A DNA stretch of 64,000 bases from Maratus speciosus (Eukaryota; Arthropoda; Arachnida; Araneae; Salticidae): positions 319,110,283 to 319,174,282 of the forward strand of contig OZ010791.1 in NCBI GenBank assembly GCA_963932465.1, read 5' to 3'. Under the pieces are notes generated by a model. The model searched no databases, was not told the origin of the DNA, and saw nothing but the letters and a program-made list of their open reading frames with translations. Positions 36,180 to 47,838 of this stretch are shown in pieces; the stretch's first letter is position 1, and each line of letters begins with the position of its first letter. Made by a program: the position numbers and the translations under genes.

Positions 36180-37330
36180 AGAATTTTAAAATAAAGTTTT
36201 GTTTGTAATATAAAATCTTATCTTTTTAGCAAAATATCGCTATTTTGGAGCTATTTCTTCTAAAATATTTTTTATTTTTCGACTTAAAAAACAATGCTTA
36301 TCAACTGACATCTTTTTTTATTATGTTCTGAGCTTGATCTTGAATTCAAGCTTGATATTAAGAATGTGTAAGTTTTTTACTGTGCTGTGATTTGCCATTG
36401 CTTTATTAAATACGAATATGGGGTCTAACGGAAATTAATGCAACTTTTATTTATAGAACGGCATAAGCTATATTTATTTAATTTTTTTATTCCCGTGTAT
36501 ATTGTACTATTTTGTGAATAGGAGCTAAATAGATTTAGTACGTTTTATAAGAAAAGACTGATCTGGGAAATAGATAAAACAAGCAAGAAAAATCATGCGT
36601 TAAGCATAGATTTTAAAACACTTTCCAACACTTCCTGAATGCTTTAACAAGACATCGTAATTTAGGGAAATAACGTAAATAAGATAACTAAGTAAACATT
36701 TTAGAAAACGCAAAAATCATTTGAAAAAATAATTTCAGCAGTTACCATCCACCTCAAAATATGTTTTCCAATTCTTTTGAACAGTCCTGTATCTGATCTG
36801 TAGATTGATATCTATATACTATATAATAAGAAAATTTAATTTAGCAAGAAAACGCATAACAGGTTGAAATTCTCTTTCAGCAGTTTATACTAATATATGG
36901 AAACATACTTGAATGTTTTTGTACAATCCTGCAGTTTACCTAGAATCTTTATTACACGCCTTATTTAGTTAAAAATTAATTCAAACTAAAACACTCTTAA
37001 AACTGCTGAAATCACATTTCCAGAAATTATAATTTATAGACGGCAATGCATCCAATTCTTTGCATGACCCTGCACATCCTTTTATCTATTTTCTACAAAC
37101 ATTTCTTAGTAAATTAAATGTCTACAATTAAATGTTTGATTAAAATCACAAACAGCAAAAAAAGGCTTACATACAATTAAAAAAAAATAAGTATACCAAC
37201 TTGAAAAGCACTAAATAATTAATATTAGGTGGCTTTCATTACAAAAAGCTACCTATTGCAGCCGTTCGGAGGAAAGCGATTTCAAAATATTTTGGTACAT
37301 ATTCATCGATAATCCCACCCTCTGTTCAAA
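36180..37330. other. AT-rich DNA, nothing recognisable
   Basis: No supported feature apart from repeated AATAAAGTTTTGTTT words at its start. Confidence 0.4.
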
Positions 37331-37358
37331 AGTTTATATATATATATATATATATATC
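37331..37358. repeat. (TA)n microsatellite
   Basis: An uninterrupted TA tract directly before the 326-bp array. Confidence 0.9.
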
Positions 37359-37359
37359 T

Positions 37360-38830
37360 GATATTTGTCATACTGTAACTCTCGTATTTAAGAACCGATT
37401 TAGATAAAATTTCGTGTGTATATAATATATACCAATGTCTCGACCAAGTTCGTTGGCCAGCTTCAACCGCCATCTTGTTTCAAAATGGTGGCCATTAAAT
37501 TTTTTTTTTAATATATTAAAAATTTAAAATGAGGCACAAAAAAATTAGAAATTGAAAAATATTTTTTTCTTGTGTGCTCGAACTTGATACAAAGATTCCT
37601 GACCATTTTTTGTTTCGTCTGTATCTTAAAAATTGACTGAGGTATAGCACTTTGAATTTCTAGCATGGCTGACATTTTGAAACGATTTGATTATTGTCAC
37701 GCGATAATACGCGTATTTATGAACCGATTTCGATGTGACAAGGCATGTGCATAGTACATAGCAATGTCTCGACGGTGTTCGTGGGCCAGCATCATACGCC
37801 ATCTTGTTTCAAATGGCGGCCATTTAAAATTTTTTAAAAATTTAAATTTTATAATGAGGTATTAAAAAAACTGGAAATTGAAAAAGATTTTTTCCTTATG
37901 TGTTTGAGCTCGATACAAAGATTCCGGAGGATTTTTTTGTTTCGTTTATATTTAAAAAAACGGTTGAGTTATAGTACTTTGAAATTCTTGTGTGGCTGAC
38001 ATTTTGAAACGATCTGAAATTTGTCACTTGATTACACGCGTATTTATGAACGGATTTGGATATAAATTGTTGTGTACATAGTACATACCAATGTCTAGAC
38101 CGAGTACGTTGGCCAACTTCATCCGCCTTCTTGTTTCAAAATGGCGGCCATTTAAATTTTTTTAAATTTTAATTTAAAATGTGGTACAAAAAATTAGAAA
38201 TTGAAAAAGATTTTTTTCTTATGTGTTTGACCTTGATACAAAGATTTCGGAGCACTTTTCTTTTCGTCTATATCTTAAAAAATGACTGAGCTAAAGCACT
38301 TTGATTTTCTAGCATGGCTGACATTTTGAAACGATCTGAGTTTTGTCACGCGATAACACGCGTATTTATCAACCGATTAGGTTGTGATAAAGCATGTGCA
38401 TAGTACATAGCAATCTCTCGGCCGAGTTCGTTTGCCAAGTTCATCCGCCATCTTGTTTCAAAATGACGGCCATTTAAAAATTAAAAAACATTTTGTATTT
38501 AAAATGAGGTACAAAAAATTAGAAATTGAAATTTCTTTTTCTTATGTGTTTGAGCTTGATACATAGATTCCGGAGCCTTTTTTGTTTTGTCTTTATCTTA
38601 AAAAATGGCTGAGATATAGCAGTTTGAATTTCTAATGTGGGTGACATTTTGAAAAATCTGATTTTTTGCCTGCAACAGCTATCGTATTTATCAACCGATT
38701 TATATGTGAGTGAGCATGTGCACCGGAATTACTAAAGTCTCGACCAAGTTCATTGGTTAGCTTTGTTGCACTCATTATGTTGCTTTAAAATGGCAGGCAC
38801 TTCAAGATATCGTCGAATTTGGCGACCAAA
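37360..38830 (+). repeat. Tandem array of ~326-bp units
   Basis: The AACCGATT anchor occurs near 37393, 37722, 38049, 38371 and 38692; spacings are about 329, 327, 322 and 321. Each unit contains CGCGTATTTATGAACCGATT, CATAGTACATAGCAATGTCT, CATCTTGTTTCAAAATGGCG, GATACAAAGATTCCGGAG and GCTGACATTTTGAAACGAT. Five units, the first and last most diverged. A single inverted copy sits at 8510-8790. No protein is encoded. Confidence 0.9.
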
Positions 38831-38839
38831 TATAAATCA

Positions 38840-39690
38840 CTTTAAATAAAACCAGCTTTGACAACGCGACTAATTTCGCGAAATTCTCCTTCATATTCAG
38901 TATTGACAAAAATTAGTATTTAATCTTCTTTAATCGGGTTCCACTAATTTGAGCTCCGTGTGTGTGAGTAATATAAGCTGGCTTTTAAAAATTAAGGAGT
39001 ATGAAAGCTACCTCTTCCTCCCGGCACTGGCTGGAAGGACTTTTTATAATTTTACTACTAAACAGCAACAAACTACTATATATGAATTAAATGTATTATT
39101 AGATTTAACTATTTCACAAAAATCTTTCCATATGTTATAAGGAATTCCTATTATTTTATAATTTTGGCAAATGTTAAATTTGAAAACATTGGTATGAAGA
39201 TTTAGGATTTTAAATACTAATTTAAAATATTATTAGCAATGAAAAAAATCTTTCAAAAGTTTCATTATTATAATATGTAAAACACATTTTCTCAGTATAA
39301 TGTTAATTTCTAAATTGAAACAGTTTCGTAAAATCATAATAATCGAATATCATATTTAACTCCAAAATAATAATGACGTTAAATAATAATTAATGACGTT
39401 AGTAATCTTAAAACAGTAAGAAGCCGAAAAAAATTTCAAATCACTGTCAGAACACATTTGTAATATCAAATAACTGAAAATTAATATTTACATTCATTCC
39501 ACTATGAATGTAGACATGAATCCGTCTCTGCGTCAGCTTTATTTCCCCCTAGCGATGGCAGATTAAGATATTTTACAGTATCGAATCGGAAAATATCACT
39601 TCTAAAAACAATCCCAGATCAGTCTCTTGCTAATATAACATAAAACTATTTAACTCATAATATACAAATCGGGAATAAAATATTTAAATT
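38840..39690. other. AT-rich DNA, nothing recognisable
   Basis: Contains a short plus-strand frame at 38949-39140 with no recognisable domain. No repeat relation seen. Confidence 0.35.
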
Positions 39691-39703
39691 AAATAAGACT
39701 TAC

Positions 39704-39761
39704 ATTTGCGTTCCATTAATAATATCCGTGTATCCTAAAATGGCGGAGGTCATTTTCTTAT
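39704..39761 (-). CDS. Candidate short exon (first or internal)
   Basis: A T-rich tract ending TTTTTTTTAAG lies before 39761, and a strong donor AAT/GTAAGT after 39704. Between them the frame reads KKMTSAILGYTDIINGTQ with a partial codon at each end (2 nt in, 2 nt out). Alternatively ATG at 39753 starts a first exon. In that case an arthropod-type initiator TCAGTT (39810-39805) and an A/T-rich box about 25-30 bases further upstream form a plausible core promoter. The incoming phase matches the candidate exon at 43181-42978. I recognise no protein family. Confidence 0.22.
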
Positions 39762-40048
39762 CTTAAAAAAAAGTGTTGCAGACGTGGTGATGTTCTAAAC
39801 AGTGAACTGACTTCCCGCGTCTTCTATTATTTATTTTTCTGTTCTCATGGGCAGACGATTTTCAGCAGATGGTTTTTACCGATTATTTGTTTTTATATAC
39901 AACAGATTTAGGACTTAAATGCGCAATAATTTTATGAGCGCGTCTTTAATTAAAATTTTCTATTTGAAGAATTTTCCAATGCATTTTCCATTTTTCTTTT
40001 TATCAGTTCCAAACAATTCAAGGAAGGGTTGTAAACTTTCTTTTTTGT

Positions 40049-40049
40049 A

Positions 40050-40086
<37 letters not shown>
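40049..40086 (+). repeat. (AAT)n microsatellite
   Basis: About a dozen perfect AAT repeats in a 38-bp run. Confidence 0.95.
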
Positions 40087-40089
40087 TTC

Positions 40090-41100
40090 ATAATTAGAGT
40101 TTATTAGATAAAACAATGTTTAAATTTTTAAAATGTGTAAAAATAAATCTAATGATAATAATGACCCCCCCCCCCTTTTTTTTAAAGTAAAGTTTGTTTC
40201 ACACGTAATAAATACAAAATGTCTTCTTAATAAATAAAAAAAGTGGTGTTCGAGGATAAAAAAAAGTTTCCTTGTCAATCTGTCATTCATTTCATATTGA
40301 TTTTCTGTAAAATAAAACAATTTGTAAAATAACTTTTTTTTTAAATATCATATGTCTAAAACACTAATTTTCAATACAAATAATTAATTATATTATGGGT
40401 TTTACACAAATTTTGTATTATTTCTTTTATTTTCTTATATTTAAATGCTAATTTTATTTAAAAAATCTGCAAGAAGTAGAATGTTTTTAAAAATAGTTAC
40501 TTAGTTAAACATTAGCATTAAATATAGAACTTTAATGCAAATTATAAAGCAAAAAATGCATATATGACTAAACTCTGAAGACTCTTTCTACGTGCTCAAT
40601 AAAAGCTGCAGACTTAACTGTAATAGAAAATTTTTAGTTTCAAACCACAGAAGTGTTTCGAATACAGCTGGTCCGCAAAAGAAAAATGAAGAAATTTCCT
40701 CCCTGCAAACTAAATATGTAAAGTGTACAGATTTAATATTCCTAATTCTAAATATGCTATCCAAATTGCTCCAGAACGAACAATTTTTCGAGAAACACTT
40801 TTATAATAATAACTATCAGTGAAGGATTGTAATATTAAAATGCAATGCTAGATAAAATTGAAATCATGAAAAAAGTATACTTTTACTGTCTTAGATATTA
40901 AATTGATAAAATATAAATAAAATTTAGTTCATTAATGCTTGTATCGTGCACTTTATTTATTATGCCCCCCGCACCCCTTTTATGACAGAATTTACCATTT
41001 GCTATCCACTAATATATTTTCATTCCTTATGCCACTGCAACTCGGGACTGTTTAAAATATTTCTCTTCATTTTCAAAGATTTTTGAAGTTCATATTTTTA
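40090..41100. other. AT-rich DNA, nothing recognisable
   Basis: No supported feature; a C run then T run near 40166-40182. Confidence 0.4.
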
Positions 41101-41104
41101 TCAC

Positions 41105-41393
41105 ACTATGACATACAATATGGTGGTTTTTTTTGTCACATATGTGACGTGACGTACGTTACATAGTAGTGACACAACAGTGACGTCAGAATTTTTTTTA
41201 ATTACCAGAAAAATATAATTTTACAGTAAGAATTTTTGTAGTTTTTTAAAGTTTTTTAAAGTTCACATCTCAGTCACAATGTGACATCACTGAGTGGTGT
41301 CATTTTGGTTTCAGATGTGACGTGACCACAGTGACTTACAGTGACTTCACAACGACGTCACCGTGATCATGCATGCTATGAGAGACCCTTTAT
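41105..41393 (-). repeat. TGTGAC/TGACGT-rich repeat element, copy 2 (inverted)
   Basis: Read on the minus strand it begins CATAGCATGCATGATCACGG then TGACGTCGTTGTGAAGTCAC, paralleling the start of 35131-35435. It continues with many GTCAC/GTGAC words and TGACGTCACTGTTGTG. Confidence 0.55.
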
Positions 41394-41399
41394 GTGCTG

Positions 41400-42977
41400 A
41401 ATTATGAATTCATGCAAATTTTATTCTCTAAAACATTTTCGGGAATTTTTGAATCTATATTAAGATATTCACATTATCATTTAATAAAATTTAGAAGGAC
41501 TGAAGGATTTAGAAGGATTAATGAAATATGAATTTATAGGGATTTTGTGCAATATTTATAACACCACTCATATTTTTTATTTTAAATATTTTCTTAGTAT
41601 TTTGTAGATTTAGGGAATGCACAAATATAATGTTCTTACAATATATACTTCGGAAATATAGAAATATTTTCGAATTGAAAAATCCCTCCCCCGCCCCCCG
41701 CAACACCAAGAAAGCTGAAAAGATGCAAAGGCAAAAGAAAGCATCCGTTTAAAAATATTTTTGCTTTATGTAACCAATTATGCTTTTGGAACAAGATAAA
41801 TAATGCATCTATAACTCATTCTAAACTGTGTTACTAGTAAACTATGTGTTAAATGAATTTTTGTAAAAGTTATTTTAATGTTAATACCGTCAATAGATGA
41901 AGGGTTCTATCGCGTTGGTGCATGGGAGGCGTCACCGGTGTCTTTATGTTGCTATAGTCCGCCCATGTTTTGCTAATTCTAATTAAATTAGCTTTTTTTT
42001 TATTTCCTATTCATTACTTTCATATTACTACTGGACACTTCATTAAACAAGGACAACATTAAAAGTTGCTTTTTAACTTTAAAAACCGAAGGCTTATAGA
42101 ATGCGTCGAAATTGTCATTATTCTACGGCGAACCGCCGGTGTCTTTAAAGGTTAAAGATGTGGATTGTGAGTTCACAAATTCCCACGCTAATTTAAACCT
42201 ATGGACGTGGAATTAATTCGTATTTTAAAGAATTTCAACTGGAAATTATACTTCTTTTTTCTGTGTACACTTCTTAAAGGATGTATCTTTCTTTTTAAAT
42301 AATGAAAAAAAAAATGTATATACTTAATCGTATTTGAAGTATTAAAATCTCACTCCTAACTCGTCAGGATAGTATAGATGTATTTTGTCAACTAAAAATG
42401 AAATAGACGTTTTGTAAGCCAAGAACACAGAAAAAAAGAATTTAAAAACATTAGTTACATGATGAGATATTTAAAAAAATATATGAGTGCATCCCACGCC
42501 CGTAGATTTAACATTGCAGATGCGAATTTGAGATCTCACTGACTATTATCGTTAACGTATATCTTTCAAAGCTTTATCTTCCTTTAAACAGAAATTACTT
42601 GCATTTCCCTCTATATTACATTTATGTCCTATAAACTCCATCCATAAAAGAAGCTGTACGAAAAAAAAAAAAAATGCATTTTCCAAATTTTTTGGAAAGT
42701 AAAATTTTCAAAAATTTTGATCTAATTTATATTTTTATTTCTTTAGTTTTAGTTAATACTAAAAATTAATATAACACAGTTTTATTCAAAGCTGAAAAGA
42801 ATATGTTAAGTAAAAAATATTTTGATAAAATTGATGCCATTCTTGCTTCCCCTCTTTTAGGTATTTGAATTGAATCGCTCTATTACTTTAAAATGACGAT
42901 GTTTCACTGAAAAGCTTTCTTGCATAATAAACACATATTAAGATGTTTTACTCAAATACCAGTGATTTGGGACATAC
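41400..42977. other. AT-rich DNA, nothing firmly recognisable
   Basis: The words CCGGTGTCTTTA occur twice (41936 and 42137) beside GC-richer patches. No gene found. Confidence 0.35.
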
Positions 42978-43181
42978 CTGAGAAAATCCAGATAGATTCT
43001 ATTCTATCGTTTAGAGATATCCCTCGTATTGGTTTTAAAGATGATCCCTTTGCCTCAAAACATAAGCATTCATGAGGGAAACTCATTTGAACAAAATGCC
43101 AACCAAAGCATTTCAGATACCCGCCATAAAAAATGTAGGTGTGCGTAAAGAATAGATAGATGTATGGTACTTTGACGTGGC
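42978..43181 (-). CDS. Candidate internal exon, 204 nt
   Basis: Acceptor-like CCAACTCTCGTTTTCAG precedes 43181 and donor CAG/GTATGT follows 42978. One of three frames is open across the whole exon: HVKVPYIYLF, GGYLKCFGWHFVQM, FPHECLCFEAKGSS, LKPIRGISLNDRIESIWIFS, with 2 nt in and 1 nt out. It has no ATG early enough to register as a standalone open frame. Composition is more balanced than the flanks. The family is unknown. It may also be part of an unrecognised repeat, since all frames in this stretch look partly protein-like. Confidence 0.22.
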
Positions 43182-43189
43182 CTGAAAAC

Positions 43190-44590
43190 GAGAGTTGGTA
43201 GTTTGGGATTCAGGACATGCTGTGCTCAAGTGTGTGCCAGAAAAATCGATCCGGAATGATTTTATTTCACTCTGTCTCGTAAAATATTGCAAAAGGAAAT
43301 GAGATTTTTTTGTGCTTTCTCAAAGCTTTCCCTCAAATGGAAGTGAGATGATCATGTCTTGGAATAAGACATTATTCTAAATGTATTCAATGCAAATTTC
43401 GATGATATCACAAATTTATGCTTATTCATAAATAAACAATTATATTTCATAGAAAGTGATTAGAAATGTAGTTCAAATGCATGTATTTAATTTACCTATG
43501 TTTTAGGAAATATAACTTGCAAAATTATAATTTCATATTTTAAGGAAATATTCCAGCGAGTGCACCTGTTGCACATTTGTACTTCTTTAAATGGAAAATT
43601 TGAACTTTCTTTGTCCGTGATTAAAACAGAATGAATTTGGATGGAAATGAATTACTATTTATTAATATTTATAAAACAAAGTTTAATTTTTGTACGCGAT
43701 TGTGTTAATGTAAAATAATAAAAAAAATATTAGCATTTATAAAAAACTTTTCTTTTAACATTAATGATAAATATTTTTACAAGTGTATGCACGATTTAAA
43801 ACCCCATAAATCACAGTTAAAGGCACTAAAACATTGAATATGTTAACTAAAAAATATTTTGCGTACGCATTCCTTTTAACTTGTATCTGATTTTTAAGAC
43901 ATACACTTATCCTTAAATACACGTCCATTTTCTTTCATTTGACCAATAGCTGATTCGTTAACGTTTAGTTTTAGAGTTACAATTTCAATTGTAAAAATAT
44001 TTCGAACCTTATTCTTAAAATCTATTTACTTCAAAAAAAGATATATCTTTTAAAATTACGAAATTAAAATTTTTATACGGTTCTTGGGAACGATAACATT
44101 TGTAAAAAAATTATCTATGCTATAACAACCATAACAGTAAAATTTTTTTGTATTCTTTTACCACCAAAACTATCCGAGTTATAATACTTTAAACATTATT
44201 ACATTTCAGAGCTTTCTTGCACTTAAAATGAGTTTTCCAGTTTTTAGTGCCATAAACCTCTACAATTTCAAACAAAAGTATAATAAGTCCGTAAAATCGT
44301 AAAAAAGAGAAATTTTTGTTATACTTGTGGAATATATGGAATACATACTATATGGAATAGATTTTTATAACTATAACTTATAAGATCCATGAAACCGTAT
44401 AAAATTTTTAATTTCGTAATTAAAAAAATAAGTAAATATTTTAAAATAAACGAATTTTCATATGATGAATAACAACTTTTTAAACTTTTTTTTTTTTTTT
44501 CATTTAGAACTATACCTCTAAAATTAAAGGTTTTGGAATTGACTATTGGTCAACAATAACAAAGCACAACCTGCATGTATACTCGTAGCT
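43190..44590. other. AT-rich DNA, nothing recognisable
   Basis: No supported feature. Confidence 0.4.
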
Positions 44591-44597
44591 ATCTATA

Positions 44598-46160
44598 TCT
44601 ATATTATAAAGGACAAACATATCTGTGCGTAACGCATACGTCATTTTGCGAATGGCAACACTTTGAAATTTGAAATAAAATTTTTGTTTTGCAATTTTCT
44701 CTGCTGCAAATTTTTAAACTTCTAAACATCGCACATTTCAAATTTTTACACCGTCGTATAAAGAAAAAAATGTTCTTTTAAATGCAATTTGTTTCAAAGC
44801 TGTATCTCAACTTATTTTTCAGATATTAATTTTTTTGTAGTTTTTAATACCATTTTTCTTATCGTGGCAACAAAAGTAATTCATTTCTATTGAAAGTCAT
44901 TGAAAGTAAACTGAAAATAGTCAAAAATAGGAGATACTGTATCTTTTTGTTGCCATTTTCTCATAAAACCTGAAAAAAGTTGAAATTAAAATATGGGCTA
45001 TGTCAAGAATATTGTCTGTTATTCCGTGATAATGACGTCATATGCACACTTTTCTATAGACGAAGTTTAAGATTTGATTATAAAAGTGGATTGCTTTAGC
45101 GGATGCAAATGACGTCATTTTATAAAAAAGCGTGTATTTTAATTCTTAAACGTGAATTATGTTTTGTAGAAGTGCGTCATTTTCACAGCCCAGCTGCTTT
45201 GAAATTCTTCACAGGTGAAAATGCTTCACTTTTAAAAATAATGTAATCGAAATCACATACTGATAAAACGCAATATTTTACAAAAATTTAGAGTGTCTTT
45301 ATAAAAGAGAGGTGACATGCAAATAATAGCGATTTATATTACAGAAATTGATGATTTTCGCCTGGATGAATTTACTTCGCCGAGTTAGACTAGCAAACAA
45401 ATAAATCGTGGTTTAAAATAATATCGTGTTCTTGAAGTTTTTGTCGAAAATTCTTTGGAATAATGAAATTTTAATGCTATTCTTTAGGACATTCTACTAT
45501 AATTTTATCAAAATAACATAATTTGCTTAATTTAATTTTTCCTAATTTTATATAATCTATATATTTAAAACACAAATGCTTTTTTTTTTTTTTTTTTTTT
45601 TTTTTTAGTCATCTGCCGTGATCTTTTTGCTGAACCAATTTTACTATTTTTTTTTTTTAACTGAAAGCTTTTATTCCATCTACTCGCCTTTGTAGATGTG
45701 ATCGCACTATCTGTTTTTTTTCTTTTAATATCCCCACTTTTATATTTTAATTTTAAAAGCATTTTATGAATTTTTTTCAAAGTGATGAAAATTAGATAGC
45801 TTTCATTATTGCAGACAAGAGAGAAATAATGAGGTATTTTTAACTTTATTCGTGCTATTTTCTGATAAAAATTAAAAATTGTTGATAAAAATTGTTGTAT
45901 AGGGTTTACTGTCGCAAAATCCCATTAGGAGCAAAATATTATATTAGGGGCAAAATAACAGAAAATAACATACTGCTTTCAAGACGCGCATTTTTCCTTA
46001 TAAATTTTCTATACTGTTTTTCTTTCTGCATGTATACTGATACTAAGTTTCAGACACTAGGTGAAATGCTTATTTAAGTGAAAATGAAGTCATATTTAAA
46101 AGAAAACGATCATTTTCTTGGATAAAACTAAACATTTTAACACAAATGCGTCTAAAGCAC
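44598..46160 (+). mobile_element. Non-autonomous Helitron, 5' end intact, 3' end not found
   Basis: Starts TCTATATTATAAAGGACAAA after an A. The conserved CGTAACGCATACGTCATTTT, GGCAACACTTTGAAATTTG and CTAAACATCGCACATTT follow. It aligns over ~400 bp with the copy at 52008. Further shared blocks follow (TTTGTAGATGT near 45692, a TTTCAGACACTAGG block, AAAAGAAAACGATCATTTTC and GCGTCTAAA near 46150). No hairpin plus CTAG is found at its expected end, so it is probably truncated. No Rep/helicase coding. Confidence 0.65.
45580..45606. repeat. T homopolymer (27)
   Basis: Uninterrupted T run within the Helitron copy. The lysine-rich minus-strand frame over it (45780-45565) is a by-product. Confidence 0.9.
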
Positions 46161-46329
46161 GGTTTACAATGCCACCGCTAATCCTGATTCAATCCACGCC
46201 GATACCATCATTGTATTTCCGACCCCGTTTCCAGTGAAAAAGCCAGTTTGAAGATGAAACTAGCCTAGGTCATTTTCACTCCTGCTAGCTCCTAGGGCAG
46301 TAATCCAGCATTTACGCATGATTCCTTGC

Positions 46330-47090
46330 GGGTAAACAAGCATCGCCAGTTCACTCGTTTTAGCGTGTTGTTGTTTCTATCGTTTGAGAGTTTTGTCAAT
46401 GCTTTTTTTTTGCGCTATTTACTGTTTTTTACAACTTTATCAAGTTTTTTTTATTTTTTACCGATTTTTAATAAGATTTTCAATACGATTCTTGGCGGGT
46501 TTTTTTTCGTTCTGCTGCGATTTTTTACAATCGCTAAGGAAAAAAAAAAAAATCAGTTTTAAACTTTTAGCCTAATATAGTAAATTTTGTCCATCACGAT
46601 TTTGGAAGTTTTTGTAATTTTCAATGCAAGTTTTACCCCCCCCCCTTTTGTTTTTCTTTCCGCGATTATTTTTTGATGACCACAAAAGGAATTCTGTTTT
46701 AAACATTTAGCATAATAAATTAAATTTTGTCTCCCGCGATTTTCAATACGATTTTTTGCGTTGTTGCTCTTTTGCGCCATTTTTTTTTATATTCAAAAAC
46801 GAATTCCTGTTAGAATGTTTTAGCTCTCACTGTAGTAAATTTCAAAGTAACTGTAGTAAATTTCACTGTAGTAAAATTAAAGGGTTATTATTATTATTAT
46901 TTTTTTTTCGTTTTCTCGACGATTTTTCAACATTAATAATAAGGAATCCGGTTTTAATCTTTAAGTTTAATTTAAAAAAAAAAAGTTCTCTTTTCAATAA
47001 AGTTTATTCGCAATTACGTACAGGGATTTTGGGAATTTTTTCCCGCGTTTTGCGGCGATTATATTTTCATTTATTTATTTTATGTTCGTA
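46330..47090 (+). repeat. Degenerate short tandem repeats rich in TTTTnnCGATTTT
   Basis: Units of roughly 110-140 bp share CNGTTTTAAACNTTTAGC, ATARTAAATTTTGTC and CGCGATTTTCAATACGATTT. Copies begin near 46554 and 46692, with weaker ones near 46806 and 46948. Open frames over it are T-rich and repeat-derived. Confidence 0.45.
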
Positions 47091-47094
47091 AGAA

Positions 47095-47596
47095 TAATTT
47101 GGTTTCAAGATTATTTTCTATATTGATTATTGCGATATAAAAAACTCATTTGACAAAGAAAATTCAAGGTGAATTTATTATAGAGTTAAATACTTCATTG
47201 TTGACAGTTGTGTTTTTGAAAATAGTATTACTATTGTAAAATTAAATCTTCATACAGATAATTTGAAATGATAAGGTAATTTTCTCTGCATATCATAATT
47301 TTTCTATTTAATTTCAATAATATATTGTGAAGTTTGCTCCAGTATGTTTATCTATTTATTTATTTATTTATTTATTTTTAGCTTGATAACCTGATGGCTT
47401 TATAATATTGATTCCGATATCGTAATAAATGACTTCCCCAAAGCAAAATAAAGGGAAATTAGGTCTTAAAGATTTGCCTTATTTTTAATAGCTATTTTCT
47501 TTTAAATATTACCAATATGCGACTTTTGATAGTTTATTAACAGAAAAATCTGCTTTTTGTAATGCACGTATTATAATTATATGTTAATTGATATAC
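47095..47596. other. AT-rich DNA with a TTTA microsatellite
   Basis: A (TTTA)n tract at about 47350-47377. Otherwise nothing recognisable. Confidence 0.5.
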
Positions 47597-47837
47597 CATG
47601 CTATCAGGCATTATTGTTATTATGGAGAGCAACATCAGTACAGGCACTTAGTCTTTTTTTAAGTAACTAAATATTTTTTTTTTTTTATGAGAGTCAAAAA
47701 TGTAAATTATTACAGACTATATAGAAGATTCTTTTGAGAGAAATGGTGTGTCTTTGTAATAACCAAAAAATATAATATATAACGAAAGGTTTGTACTGAT
47801 GTTGCTCTCCACAATAATAATAAAGCCTGGTAGCATG
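47597..47837. mobile_element. 241-bp element with 45-bp inverted ends
   Basis: 47597-47641 and the complement of 47793-47837 match at 41 of 45 positions, including TGGAGAGCAACATCAGTAC. The loop is AT-rich and non-coding. Its right end abuts the GC-rich hAT-like remnant. Confidence 0.75.
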
Positions 47838-47838
47838 A

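Noticed and set aside
45565..45780. Lysine-rich 71-residue protein
   Set aside because: Made by a T homopolymer read on the other strand inside a Helitron.
46326..47091. Phenylalanine-rich small proteins
   Set aside because: Products of T-rich degenerate repeats.
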